Part shown: positions 47,042 to 56,629 of the stretch, in pieces | How the letters are laid out: each line of letters starts with the position of its first letter | Numbering within the stretch: the stretch's first letter is position 1 | Assembly: GCF_021032705.1 (NCBI RefSeq) | Contig: NZ_JAHVXI010000002.1 | Location: 558,001 to 622,000, forward strand | DNA from: Psychroserpens luteolus | GTDB lineage: Bacteria > Bacteroidota > Bacteroidia > Flavobacteriales > Flavobacteriaceae | Direction of reading: 5' to 3' | Length of the DNA: 64,000 bases | Position numbers and translations under genes: made by a program | The notes under the pieces: generated by a model | The model's database searches: none | Seen by the model: only the letters and a program-made list of their open reading frames with translations | What the model was told of the DNA's origin: nothing

Positions 47042-48907
47042 ATGTTTATTAATCGCCTAGCTCTAAGCGCTTTTGTTTTAGCTAGCTTATCGGTAAATGC
47101 ACAAGATAATTGTGAATGCTCACTCTATCGAACACTCAGCAAAACAAAAAACACTAATCTTAGAGATTCAATTTCTGTTTTTAGAATGTCATCTAAACTT
47201 CAATCTTCTAAGGAACAAGCTTGTGTATTTCAAGCATTAAACAACAAATGTCATTACTACATATCACAAAAACAACCTTCAAGAGTTCAATTTTTAATTC
47301 AGGAACAAGAGAAACTAGTTCAAGATAGTCCATGCAAGACTGAATTTATTGCTGAAATTACCTTAAACAAAGCTAGATATTATCATTTAACAAATAATTT
47401 CGAATCATTGCAACACTACGCTTTGGAAGCTCTTAAAATATCAGAAAAATTAGATCGCAAGCATATAAAAATAGAAGCTTTAAAGGAACTGGTTTTTTTA
47501 TATACCAGAATGGATGAGGACGACAAAGCCTGGAACCACGCCAAACATGCCGAGCGATTGATTTTATCCAATAATAAGCATCAATCAACATCTAATTATA
47601 GATGGCTTGGATATCAATACGAACAAAAATATACCTTAACCAATAGAAAAACCTTGATTGACTCAGGATTATCCTATATAGAAAAAGCAAAAAACACGGT
47701 TATTAAAACTCGTGATTTTTATGAATTAACTCAAATATACCGTGCTTTAGAAGCCTTTTCTTACCATAAGGGTGAATTGGCACAAGGTCTTATCTATATT
47801 GACACAGCAATCTATTTTGGTAAAAAATTAAAAGGCAGCAAAAATTTAAGTGGTCTATATTTATCAAAAGCTTGGAATCATTATGACTTAAGAGAATTCA
47901 ACGAAGTTGAAAAATGGACAGACACCATGCTTTATGTTGATAATAAAAAAGATATTGCAGGATTCATGATGACCCTATTACAAGCTTCAGAACTCTATGA
48001 AGGAAGTGGAAATCTAAAAAAAGCTTACCATAGTTATAAATCCTACAGTAAGTTAAAAGATAGTTTGATTAGCACAGAAAGACTAAAAGCAATTAATGAT
48101 CTCGAAACCAAGTACCAAACTGAAATAAAGGATAACAAAATAAAACGGCTAACAACATTATTAACAATCGCCTCTCTAGGCATTGTAAGCTTATTATTAA
48201 TTGGCACTCTTTTAAGACTGAGACAATCGAAAAAACAGAATAAAGCATTACGCATTGCTTTTGAAAAGCAAATTCAGCTAGAAAAAGAATTGACAGATGT
48301 ACGTGATGAAATCGCACAAGATTTTCACGATGATCTCGGAAACAAATTGGCTAGAATTTCATTGCTTTCAAATCTAGTAAATGGTGAAATATCAATCGAT
48401 GACCCAAAAGTGAAATCAAAAATTAGGCAAATAACTGAAGATGCAAATGGGTTGTATCGAGGCACTCGGGATTTTGTGTTTTCTTTGAAATCCAATAGTG
48501 ATCGTATTGAAGAAATAGCCACTTATATTTCAGATTTCGGGGAAGATTTTTTTGAAAAAACAAAAGTAAAGTTTGTCGTAAAAAAGGACATTTCAGTAAA
48601 CGCCAAACTACCACATTATTGGAATAAGCAACTGGTTTTTATCTTTAAAGAAGCTTTAACGAATGCATTAAAACATTCAAAATGTGATAGTGTTTTACTT
48701 TCATTTGTTTACAAAAACAAGGAATTGACTATTGACTGTTCAGACAATGGCATAGGCATTTCTAATGAAGACATGGTATCTTCTAACGGTCTTTTAAATA
48801 TGAAAAATAGGGCTGAAAAAATTGGAGGGCAATTTCATATAGATTCACAAATCGGCAAAGGAACAACAATTAGATTTACTGGACATATTAAAAAAAATGA
48901 AATATAA
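47042..48907 (+). CDS. NarL-type sensor histidine kinase with TPR-like sensor
   Basis: About 621 residues from ATG 47042; a TTG start 12 codons earlier is unlikely because ATG opens the signal peptide (LALSAFVLASLSVNAQ). Residues 20-365 are periplasmic, helical and TPR-like (LDRKHIKIEALKELVFLYTRMDEDDKAWNHAKHAER). A transmembrane helix (about 380-402) leads to a coiled coil and the dimerisation block DEIAQDFHDDLGNKLARISLLSNL with His429. The HATPase has FKEALTNALKHSKC and DNGIGIS. The partner LuxR regulator overlaps it by 11 bp. Confidence 0.92.
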   Translation: MFINRLALSAFVLASLSVNAQDNCECSLYRTLSKTKNTNLRDSISVFRMSSKLQSSKEQACVFQALNNKCHYYISQKQPSRVQFLIQEQEKLVQDSPCKTEFIAEITLNKARYYHLTNNFESLQHYALEALKISEKLDRKHIKIEALKELVFLYTRMDEDDKAWNHAKHAERLILSNNKHQSTSNYRWLGYQYEQKYTLTNRKTLIDSGLSYIEKAKNTVIKTRDFYELTQIYRALEAFSYHKGELAQGLIYIDTAIYFGKKLKGSKNLSGLYLSKAWNHYDLREFNEVEKWTDTMLYVDNKKDIAGFMMTLLQASELYEGSGNLKKAYHSYKSYSKLKDSLISTERLKAINDLETKYQTEIKDNKIKRLTTLLTIASLGIVSLLLIGTLLRLRQSKKQNKALRIAFEKQIQLEKELTDVRDEIAQDFHDDLGNKLARISLLSNLVNGEISIDDPKVKSKIRQITEDANGLYRGTRDFVFSLKSNSDRIEEIATYISDFGEDFFEKTKVKFVVKKDISVNAKLPHYWNKQLVFIFKEALTNALKHSKCDSVLLSFVYKNKELTIDCSDNGIGISNEDMVSSNGLLNMKNRAEKIGGQFHIDSQIGKGTTIRFTGHIKKNEI

Positions 48908-49520
48908 AGTCGTCATAATTGAAGATAACATCCCTTTAAGCGAGGCCTTTGCTGAAGTCATAGATACTTCCAGTGATTTTGAAGTCGTGGCCATTTATAA
49001 CAACTGTGAGGATGCCATAAAAAATCTACGCAAAGATTACGCTAAACTATTTTTGATGGATATCGAATTACCAGGAATGAATGGTGTTGAAGGGACTAAG
49101 GAAATAAAGAAAGTATTTCCTAAAGCACACATTATAATGGTAACCGTCTATGAAAACTCAGAAGTAGTTTTTGATGCATTATGCGCTGGTGCTACCGGAT
49201 ATCTCACTAAAAATCTTGAACCAGAAGAGTTAATCGTAGCTCTTAAAGAATGTATTTCTGGAGGCGCACCAATGAGCATAAAAATTGCAAAAATGGTAGT
49301 GAGTTCATTTCAAAAGAAACCAAGTAAAATTGAACTTTCAAAAAGAGAAAAAGAAGTCCTTTCTCTACTTTCACAAGGAAACAGTTATGATAGCATTGCA
49401 GAACATTTATTCATTAGCAAAAACACAATTAAGTTCCATTTAAAAAATATTTACATCAAACTTCAAGTCAATTCTAATATAGAAGCAGTTCAAAAAGCAA
49501 GCAAAGAAAACTTACTTTAA
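48897..49520 (+). CDS. NarL/LuxR-family response regulator
   Basis: A 207-residue regulator. The receiver domain has acidic Glu9/Asp10, phosphoacceptor Asp55 in LFLMDIELPG, and the LTKN lysine. A LuxR-type HTH (about residues 143-205: LSKREKEVLSLLSQGNSYDSIAEHLFISKNTIKFHLKNIYIKL) follows. It starts inside the kinase gene, so translation is coupled. Its likely local targets are the two secreted-protein genes downstream, which are preceded by similar palindromes. Confidence 0.95.
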   Translation: MKYKVVIIEDNIPLSEAFAEVIDTSSDFEVVAIYNNCEDAIKNLRKDYAKLFLMDIELPGMNGVEGTKEIKKVFPKAHIIMVTVYENSEVVFDALCAGATGYLTKNLEPEELIVALKECISGGAPMSIKIAKMVVSSFQKKPSKIELSKREKEVLSLLSQGNSYDSIAEHLFISKNTIKFHLKNIYIKLQVNSNIEAVQKASKENLL

Positions 49521-49523
49521 AAC

Positions 49524-49537
49524 TACCCTTTTGGGTA
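49524..49537. promoter_or_regulatory. 14-bp palindrome TACCC-N4-GGGTA upstream of small secreted gene
   Basis: TACCCTTTTGGGTA lies 3 nt after the regulator's stop and 58 nt before the next start codon. It has no T-run and is not a terminator. A near copy is at 49997-50010. Candidate binding site of the LuxR-type regulator; it could also be a short transcript hairpin. Confidence 0.4.
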
Positions 49538-49595
49538 TCACAAGATCGGTATTTGCAAGCTAGTTTTACTTCATATTAATCAAAACTGAGCCTAT

Positions 49596-49931
49596 ATGAA
49601 AAAATTAATTGTACTGCCCGCATTATTAATATTAGGATGCTTACTGTTCTCTTTTACTGTCATTAGTACTAGTAAATTAGAAAAAAGGCTAGGTTATCTA
49701 CCAGCACATTGCGATGAACCAATTCATTTTCAAATCGAATCACAAGAACCATGTGCAGTTTTAGACGTAAACCAAGATACTGGTAAATTATCATTAGTAG
49801 ATGGAGGTAGCACCACAGGACTCTGTGGAAATTATGATAACGAAAGAATTAAAGTTAGATATTCTGTAACACAAGCAGATGGGACTAGAAAAGGACATTT
49901 CATCATTATTGATCTTGAAGGTGAAGAATAA
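49596..49931 (+). CDS. Small secreted protein of unknown function
   Basis: A 111-residue protein not recognised. It has a signal peptide or N-terminal anchor (ALLILGCLLFSFTV). Mature part has three cysteines (LPAHCDEP, EPCAVLD, GLCGNYD) and is predicted all-beta. It follows the LuxR-type pair and precedes a T9SS protein. Its stop codon lies inside a 19-bp palindrome. Confidence 0.55.
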   Translation: MKKLIVLPALLILGCLLFSFTVISTSKLEKRLGYLPAHCDEPIHFQIESQEPCAVLDVNQDTGKLSLVDGGSTTGLCGNYDNERIKVRYSVTQADGTRKGHFIIIDLEGEE

Positions 49932-49946
49932 CCTAAGTTAGGTTAT
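49928..49946. repeat. 19-bp perfect palindrome over a stop codon
   Basis: ATAACCTAA-G-TTAGGTTAT: 9-bp arms around one central base. It contains the TAA stop of the small secreted protein. A one-base loop is sterically poor for an RNA hairpin, so a DNA-protein site is at least as likely. Confidence 0.5.
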
Positions 49947-49958
49947 CAATTAGAGGGG

Positions 49959-49990
49959 AAAAGCATCAAGTTATATTTGATGCTTTTTTT
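49959..49990 (+). terminator. Hairpin terminator
   Basis: AAAAGCATCAA pairs with TTGATGCTTTT around a 7-nt loop with trailing T run. It ends the kinase/regulator/small-protein transcript before the T9SS gene. Confidence 0.88.
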
Positions 49991-49996
49991 AATTTC

Positions 49997-50010
49997 CACC
50001 CTATTGGGTA
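49997..50010. promoter_or_regulatory. 14-bp near-palindrome upstream of T9SS ELWxxDGT gene
   Basis: CACCCTATTGGGTA, matching 12 of 14 positions of 49524-49537. It lies 57 nt before the ATG at 50068. The 58/57-nt spacing to the next start codon is almost identical in the two cases. Confidence 0.4.
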
Positions 50011-50067
50011 GTACATCATTTTCATTCCAAATCTATTTTTACATCATAACCTTAAAACCTATTTATT

Positions 50068-51672
50068 ATGCAAAAATCATTACTTTTTTTGGCTGTTATT
50101 GCCTTTACAACTTTAAATGCTCAAGTGAGTATAGTTAAAGATATTAACCCTGGCCCTATTGATGGTGTATCTGATCAGTTTATTTCTTACAATAACAAAA
50201 TTTTGTTTTCAGCAAATGATGCAATAAATGGTTTTGAACTTTGGATGTCGGATGGAAGTAACGCAAACACTCAATTAGTAAATGATATTTTTATTGGAGC
50301 AAATGGATCTAATCCAACAGATTTTCACGTTAGGGCCGCCGATAATAAAGTTTATTTTACAGCCACAAGCCAATTTTCTTCAAGTACAAATCCTAGAAAA
50401 AGATTACTTACAACTCAAGGCACAACTAATACTCTAACTGACATTTCTACATCTCCTAACACTGATTCGTTTGCTTATGATTATTTAGAAGTCAATAACA
50501 ATTATATGCTTGCTGTAGTTAATCATCCAGTAACTACGACAGCAACAGCATTCTTTTTTCCTGCAACAACAGGAACTCAATATTTAGATGTGTTCTCTAA
50601 TCTTGGAATAACAGAATTATCAGATGGCATATTTTATAATGGCTCAGCCTTTTATAGATCTATAACAACTAATTTTGGTACAGAATTATGTAAAAGCACC
50701 ATACCTACTTCTGGTCCACCTATAAATGAGGTGATAGATATTAATTCTGGTTCTAGTTCTTCATTTCCAGGAGATATGACCGAATTTAATGGTTTACTAT
50801 ATTTCAGTGCCAACAGTGCTTCTGGCAGAGAGTTATGGCGAACAGATGGTACGCAAGCAGGTACTCAAATGATTATAGATTTATATCCAGGAACAACCGG
50901 TAGTAATCCTACAAACTTAACAGTTTATAATAATGCTTTATATTTTACAGCAAATAACCCTTCTCTAGGCATTGAGATTTTTAAAATGAATCTCGCAGAA
51001 AATGTCACTAGTTTAAGAAATATTAATCCGGGTTCAGCCAACAGCTCTCCTTTTGGATTAACCGTATATAATGGAAATCTATATTTTGCAGCTGATGATG
51101 GCACTAATGGCGTCGAATTATGGCAATCTGGCGGATTTCCATCAAATACTATACTATTAAAAAATATCAATACCACAAATGAAAGCACACCTCAAGGTTT
51201 TGTAGAATACTTTGGCGAGCTCTATTTCAACGCAGATGATGGCGTTAATGGAAGAGAATTATGGAAAACTGATGGCACAAACGCAGGAACTGTATTAGTA
51301 AGCGATATTAACACTGGAGCCTTAGATAGTGATCCATTAAATTTGACAGTAGCTGGAGATAATTTGTTCTTTTCTGCTACAACCTCAGCAACGGGACGTG
51401 AGTTATTTAGGTATATTGAACCTTCATTATCCAACGTAGATGTCGAAATACAAAACTTCACAATCTATCCAAATCCAACAAGCAAATATTTTTCAGTTGA
51501 TACAAACCAAACTATTAATAACATTTTAGTTTATGACATTCAAGGTAAAATGATAAAATCCTTTTCTGAAAGTAAAGATATCTATAATATCGAAGACTTA
51601 ACTAATGGTCTATATTTTGTAAGAATTAAAAGTAATAAAAGCGAATATGTTGTAAAACTCTTAAAGAAATAA
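50068..51672 (+). CDS. T9SS-sorted ELWxxDGT-repeat protein
   Basis: A 534-residue secreted protein. It has a signal peptide (LLFLAVIAFTTLNAQ) and multiple copies of the ELWxxDGT repeat (ELWMSDGS, ELWRTDGTQAGTQ, ELWQSGG, ELWKTDGTNAGT), each about 45-50 residues and propeller-like. The end (about 460-534) is a type A T9SS C-terminal domain: FTIYPNPTSKYFSV ... IYNIEDLTNGLYFVRIKSNKSEYVVKLLKK. It should be exported through the outer membrane and attached at the surface. Function of the repeat is unknown. Confidence 0.9.
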   Translation: MQKSLLFLAVIAFTTLNAQVSIVKDINPGPIDGVSDQFISYNNKILFSANDAINGFELWMSDGSNANTQLVNDIFIGANGSNPTDFHVRAADNKVYFTATSQFSSSTNPRKRLLTTQGTTNTLTDISTSPNTDSFAYDYLEVNNNYMLAVVNHPVTTTATAFFFPATTGTQYLDVFSNLGITELSDGIFYNGSAFYRSITTNFGTELCKSTIPTSGPPINEVIDINSGSSSSFPGDMTEFNGLLYFSANSASGRELWRTDGTQAGTQMIIDLYPGTTGSNPTNLTVYNNALYFTANNPSLGIEIFKMNLAENVTSLRNINPGSANSSPFGLTVYNGNLYFAADDGTNGVELWQSGGFPSNTILLKNINTTNESTPQGFVEYFGELYFNADDGVNGRELWKTDGTNAGTVLVSDINTGALDSDPLNLTVAGDNLFFSATTSATGRELFRYIEPSLSNVDVEIQNFTIYPNPTSKYFSVDTNQTINNILVYDIQGKMIKSFSESKDIYNIEDLTNGLYFVRIKSNKSEYVVKLLKK

Positions 51673-51780
51673 GATGGATTCTAAAGTTGATAAATATAAA
51701 TTAGAACTATTTCTATTCGTGTTTTACTTACTATTTATACGTAGTATTTGGTGGCTTTTTAGTTAGTATGTTTAGAGTTG

Positions 51781-51809
51781 AAAAAGCATCCTTTTAGGGT
51801 GCTTTTTTT
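51781..51809 (+). terminator. Hairpin terminator
   Basis: AAAAAGCATCC pairs with GGGTGCTTTTT (one G-U), followed by T run, after the T9SS gene. Confidence 0.85.
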
Positions 51810-51865
51810 AGTTTGGCACGATGATTGGAATTCTAAATTATAAATAATCAATAAAATCCAGAATT

Positions 51866-53050
51866 ATGAAGCAATTACTACTCACAACAGTACTTCTTCT
51901 GGTACTAACATCGTGTAGCGGAAGAAAACAAATTGAACAAGCAATTAGTCATGGTAATTATGACCAAGCAATCAATGATGCGTTACGAAAACTCGAAAAC
52001 AACAAAGACAAAAAACGTAAGCAAGACTATATTGTCATGCTCGAAGATGCGTATTACAAAGTTTTAGAGGAAGACCTACAAGACATCCAACATTTAAAAA
52101 AAGATGGCAACCCAGAACAATACAGAACCATCTATGAGATCTATTTAGATCTAGAGGCAAGACAGGACGCAATTAAACGTGTATTGCCATTGCAGATTAA
52201 TGGTAGAAACCTAAATTTAAAATTCAATGATTATACTTCGGAGATTGTTGATTATAGATACAAAACCTCTGAATATTTAATTGATGAAGGAATTACACTT
52301 TTAGATTCTGAAGACAAATACAATGCTAGAGAAGCGTATAAGATCTTTAAGTATATCGAAAACATTAATCCAAACTTTGAAGAGACTAGAAGTTTAATGA
52401 CTGAAGCACATCAAAAAGGAACGGATTATGTGATCGTGTCTATCGAAAATCAAACACGTCAAATCATTCCACAACAATTGGAAGCTGATCTTTTAAACTT
52501 TGACACATATGGATTGAATCAGTTTTGGACAGTATATCATGCAAATCAAGTATCAGATTTAAATTATGATTTTGCAATGCAATTGCAATTAAAACAAATT
52601 AATATTTCACCAGAACAGGTCAATACTGTTCAAAAGCTGAAGCAGAAAAATATTGTTGATGGTTGGGAATACCAAACAGATAATAATGGAAATGTGGTAG
52701 TGGATAGCCTAGGAAACAAAATAAAGGTGGACAAGATCGTAAATGTGAGAGCTCGTTACTTTGAAGTGAATCAGTTCAAATCAACTCAAGTGATTGCAGA
52801 TGTGGTCTACACCAACTTAAGAACAAGTCAGACCCTAGATGCTTTTCCAATTGACAGTGAGTTTGTATTCGAACACTTTTATGCAACGGTTAGAGGTGAT
52901 AAAAGAGCCTTAAATAGAAGAGAATATGACTTAACCAGAAATAGAAGAGTCCACTTCCCTACCGATGCTCAAATGGTTTATGATACAGGTGAGGATTTAA
53001 AACTGAAATTGAAAAACATCATTAACTCTTATCGTATGAGAAGAAGTTAA
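51866..53050 (+). CDS. Lipoprotein with TPR-like N-terminus
   Basis: A 394-residue lipoprotein (lipobox VLTSC, Cys17) not recognised by name. Residues 20-90 look like a helical repeat (QAISHGNYDQAINDALRKLENNKDKKRKQDYIVMLEDAYYKVLEEDL). The middle and C-terminal parts are alpha/beta and charged, with a conserved-looking YFEVNQFKSTQVIADVVY strand and a basic tail. Single-gene transcription unit with its own terminator. Confidence 0.7.
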   Translation: MKQLLLTTVLLLVLTSCSGRKQIEQAISHGNYDQAINDALRKLENNKDKKRKQDYIVMLEDAYYKVLEEDLQDIQHLKKDGNPEQYRTIYEIYLDLEARQDAIKRVLPLQINGRNLNLKFNDYTSEIVDYRYKTSEYLIDEGITLLDSEDKYNAREAYKIFKYIENINPNFEETRSLMTEAHQKGTDYVIVSIENQTRQIIPQQLEADLLNFDTYGLNQFWTVYHANQVSDLNYDFAMQLQLKQINISPEQVNTVQKLKQKNIVDGWEYQTDNNGNVVVDSLGNKIKVDKIVNVRARYFEVNQFKSTQVIADVVYTNLRTSQTLDAFPIDSEFVFEHFYATVRGDKRALNRREYDLTRNRRVHFPTDAQMVYDTGEDLKLKLKNIINSYRMRRS

Positions 53051-53065
53051 TTCATTTATATATCC

Positions 53066-53100
53066 AAAAAAACTCCCAAAGTGATGCTTTGGGAGTTTTT
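53066..53100. terminator. Hairpin terminator
   Basis: AAAAACTCCCAAA pairs with TTTGGGAGTTTTT around GTGATGC. It ends the lipoprotein gene. Confidence 0.92.
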
Positions 53101-53164
53101 GTTTATAATTTGACGCAACCTTTTGTAAGAAAGTTCATCTATTAAAAAAACTCTAACGTCAACT

Positions 53165-56100
53165 ATGAAAAAATTAGTTCTTCTTACACTTATCGCTTTA
53201 TCGTCTACTTTTTGCTTTTCACAAGACCCAACAGTTTATATTACAAATGGTGGTTTTAATTATGCTGTCATTGAAGGAAACACCTATACATTTTCAGTAA
53301 ACTTATATAGCGCAGCCGCAACAGATGTCATTGTTGATGTTATTACTATAGATGATTCAGCAGATACTTCAGATTATACACCTTTAAATACGACTGTTAC
53401 TATTCCTGCCGGACAATTGAGTAGTAACTTACTTACTATTCCAACAGGAAATGATTCAACTGTAGAAGATAATGAGTCTTTTACAATTGAAGCAACTGTT
53501 ACAAGTAATAATACAGAAAACACTGAAGTTAGTAGATTAATTTACATATTTGATAATGACGCTACTCCAACAATAAATATTTCAACTAGCCCTTATTTAA
53601 CTGAAGGACAAGGTTATAATTCTAATGTAAGTTTAAGCAATTATTTTAACTCAGATGTGACTATAGATTTCACAACATCGTCTGGAACAGCTGAGGCATC
53701 AGATTATATTGAAACCAACACCTCTGTAACTTTTTTAGCTGGAGAACGTTTTGCTCAATTTCCTATAACCTCAGCAGATGATGCTTTAATTGAACCCGAC
53801 GAAACCTATACCATAACTGCAACTGTAACATCTGCAAATGCCACGAATAATTTAATTTCTATTACGGTAACCATTATTGATAATGACACCACACCAACTC
53901 TAAATGTTTATACTTATGAAGTTAATGAGGGTAATACTATAAATGTTAGTACAAATTTAAACAGAACCTTTAGCAGCGATGTAATTGTTGAGCTAGTAAC
54001 CACAAATGGTACTGCAAGCAATGCTGATTATACAAATATCAACCAAACAAAAACCATTGTTGCTGGTGATTATGGTGTTAATTTTCAAATTCCTACGGCA
54101 GATGATAATTTAGATGAACCAATCGAATCAATCAATTATGCGATTACTGTCACATCTGCGAATACAACAAATACTTCGGAAACTGGAACCGTTGATATTA
54201 TTGATAATGATGGGTTACCTGATTTGCGCTTAAAACCAGTTTATAACTTTGATAACACCCAAAACTATGGTGATAGCATTGCCGTTGAAGAAGGCTTTCC
54301 TCTTAAATTTAGACCAGGACTCACACACCCAAGTCCGATAGATACAGAAATCACCATCACATCAACCAATGGAACTGCAGACGCCTCAGACTACACAACA
54401 TCTACTATAACAACAATTATTCCAGCTGGTCAATATTTTAATTATCAAGATCAATTAAGTTATCCTACTATTTTAGATCAATTGGACGAAGACGATGAGA
54501 ACCTCTTTATTACGGCTCAGGTAACATCTGGAAATACGTTCAATACAAGTACTACAGAAGAAGGCATTATTTTAGACAATTACAATATTAACGCCCAACC
54601 CGATGTAATCACTTCTATTTTAGAAGTTGGCGCTACGTTTCAAGTACTTGCTAATGATACATTTGAAGGGTTATCGGTCGACGCTTCCAGTTTAAATGTC
54701 ACCTTACTTGGAACAAATTCCGTCGGTATTACATTAAGTGCCACAGGTGTTTTAACTATTCCATCTACTGCTTCATTTGGTAATTATTTTTTATACTATG
54801 AAATCTGTGAATCTGCAAACCCAAATAGTTGTGATGTTGCTAGTCTAACGGTTAGAGTAGAATCTCCTCTAGAGGCAAGCTATACTGTTGCATATGTTGA
54901 TTTTAATGGTGACGGATTTACGAGCGTTGGTGACACCATCGAATATGAGTTTACAGTCACAAACAACGGAAATGCAGTCATATCTGATATTTACGCAGAC
55001 GTGTCCTTTCCAGATTTAAACATTGTCGGAGGTCCTTTGGTGAGTTTAGCATCTGGACAAACAGACAATACAACGTTCACGGCAACGCATATCATAACAC
55101 AGGATGATATTAATTTTGGATATTTTGACGGCGGTCTAGAAGGTGTAAACTTTTTTGGGACGTACTATGGCTATGAGGTTCAAGATAATGTGTACAATTC
55201 CAATGAGATCTTTCAATTACAACAATCTGATGGTCTAAAACTAAACGCTTTTGTAGATACCAATGGTAATGGAACGCAAGATGTTGGAGAAATCAACTTT
55301 CCGTTAGGTCAGTTTAATTATGAAGTGAACAATGATGGTATAGCGCATAATTTATATGTGTCACCACATTACTTATACGAATCTAATCCTAGTACTACTT
55401 ATAATCTAAGTTATACTGTAGATCCAGAATATGCAGCAAATAATACAACCACTGCTAGTTATTCCAATGTCACTGTTCCTGTAGGTTCTGGCATTACGAC
55501 TTATGATTTTCCAATTACAGTGACTCCTTATAACGATTTGTCGGTTAATATTTCGTCAAATTTGGAGGCTGCTGTTCCTGGTTTTAATTATTCTAATTAC
55601 ATCACATATACAAACAATTCTAATGTTACCGTCCCATCTGGAACTATTGATTTTACTATGGATAGTGCACTAAACTTACTTGGTGTATCTGAAAGTTGGC
55701 TTACGCTAAATTCTGCTAATATTACGACTACACCAACTGGTTTCTCATATACATTTTCAAATTTAGAACCCTATCAAACTCGCTATCTTTGGGTAAGAAT
55801 GGGCGTTCCTACACTTCCAACAGTAAGTCTGGGTCAATTAGTTACAAACTCTGTTGATATAACTATGCTTCCAGGAGATATTTTACCATTAAACAATTCA
55901 TCGAGTTTGACACAAACTATTGTAGGTTCATATGACCCAAATGATATTACCGAACGTCATGGTCCTGAGATTGTGTTTTCCGAATTTACAACAGATGATT
56001 ACTTGACCTATACCATACGATTTGAAAATACGGGAACTGCAAACGCAATCAATATAAGAGTTGAGGATGTTTTAGACGAACAACTGGACGAGTCCACACT

Positions 56101-56608
56101 TAGAATGGTGGATGCTAGTCATACCTATACCCTAGAGCGTGTAAATAAAGGTTTGGTGTGGAATTTCTTCGGAATTAATTTACCACCTTCAGAAGATGAT
56201 GACTCTACAACAGGACATGGTTATATCACTTTTAAAATAAAACCGTTCCCTGATTATGCTATTGGAGATATTATTCCTAATACAGCAGAAATTTACTTTG
56301 ATTTCAATCCAGCTATAGTTACCAATACTTGGATGACAGAATTTGTGGAAGAAAACTTAAGTACCGAAAAGGAAACATTTTCAAATCTATCTATCTACCC
56401 AAACCCAGTAAAAGATAAGCTGTTTCTATCAAATAATACACCAATTGAAACTGTAAAAATCACATCACTATTAGGGCGAGAAATTTTAACCAAAGACATT
56501 AATAGCCTTGATGGAAGTCTAGATTTAAAAGCTATGTCAAATGGTATATACTTAATCACAATTACGTCTAATGCACAAGAAAAAACAATAAAGATTATTA
56601 AGGAATAA
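53165..56608 (+). CDS. Large T9SS-sorted Calx-beta domain protein
   Basis: A 1147-residue secreted protein. After a signal peptide (LIALSSTFCFSQ) come four Calx-beta-type domains (about 20-460), each with TxDxxxEPxETxxITxTVTS-like strands and an IDND linker. A region with a 'DVGEINFPLGQFNYEVNN' fibronectin-like linker and DUF11-like repeats follows. A conserved block GSYDPNDITERHGPEI...FDFNPAIVTN (about 920-1060) is a Bacteroidota-specific domain. The C-terminus (1075-1147) is a type A T9SS domain (LSIYPNPVKDKLFLS ... SNGIYLITITSNAQEKTIKIIKE). Likely adhesin or surface scaffold. Confidence 0.88.
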   Translation: MKKLVLLTLIALSSTFCFSQDPTVYITNGGFNYAVIEGNTYTFSVNLYSAAATDVIVDVITIDDSADTSDYTPLNTTVTIPAGQLSSNLLTIPTGNDSTVEDNESFTIEATVTSNNTENTEVSRLIYIFDNDATPTINISTSPYLTEGQGYNSNVSLSNYFNSDVTIDFTTSSGTAEASDYIETNTSVTFLAGERFAQFPITSADDALIEPDETYTITATVTSANATNNLISITVTIIDNDTTPTLNVYTYEVNEGNTINVSTNLNRTFSSDVIVELVTTNGTASNADYTNINQTKTIVAGDYGVNFQIPTADDNLDEPIESINYAITVTSANTTNTSETGTVDIIDNDGLPDLRLKPVYNFDNTQNYGDSIAVEEGFPLKFRPGLTHPSPIDTEITITSTNGTADASDYTTSTITTIIPAGQYFNYQDQLSYPTILDQLDEDDENLFITAQVTSGNTFNTSTTEEGIILDNYNINAQPDVITSILEVGATFQVLANDTFEGLSVDASSLNVTLLGTNSVGITLSATGVLTIPSTASFGNYFLYYEICESANPNSCDVASLTVRVESPLEASYTVAYVDFNGDGFTSVGDTIEYEFTVTNNGNAVISDIYADVSFPDLNIVGGPLVSLASGQTDNTTFTATHIITQDDINFGYFDGGLEGVNFFGTYYGYEVQDNVYNSNEIFQLQQSDGLKLNAFVDTNGNGTQDVGEINFPLGQFNYEVNNDGIAHNLYVSPHYLYESNPSTTYNLSYTVDPEYAANNTTTASYSNVTVPVGSGITTYDFPITVTPYNDLSVNISSNLEAAVPGFNYSNYITYTNNSNVTVPSGTIDFTMDSALNLLGVSESWLTLNSANITTTPTGFSYTFSNLEPYQTRYLWVRMGVPTLPTVSLGQLVTNSVDITMLPGDILPLNNSSSLTQTIVGSYDPNDITERHGPEIVFSEFTTDDYLTYTIRFENTGTANAINIRVEDVLDEQLDESTLRMVDASHTYTLERVNKGLVWNFFGINLPPSEDDDSTTGHGYITFKIKPFPDYAIGDIIPNTAEIYFDFNPAIVTNTWMTEFVEENLSTEKETFSNLSIYPNPVKDKLFLSNNTPIETVKITSLLGREILTKDINSLDGSLDLKAMSNGIYLITITSNAQEKTIKIIKE

Positions 56609-56629
56609 ACTCAATGTAAATCACATATT

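Noticed and set aside
50700-51420. CRISPR-like periodicity in the ELWxxDGT gene
   Set aside because: The periodicity of about 140-150 bp comes from protein repeats in an open reading frame; no conserved short repeat with unique spacers.
53165-56608. DNA tandem repeat within the large T9SS gene
   Set aside because: The Calx-beta domains are similar at protein level, but nucleotide sequences diverge; no tandem DNA repeat is supported.
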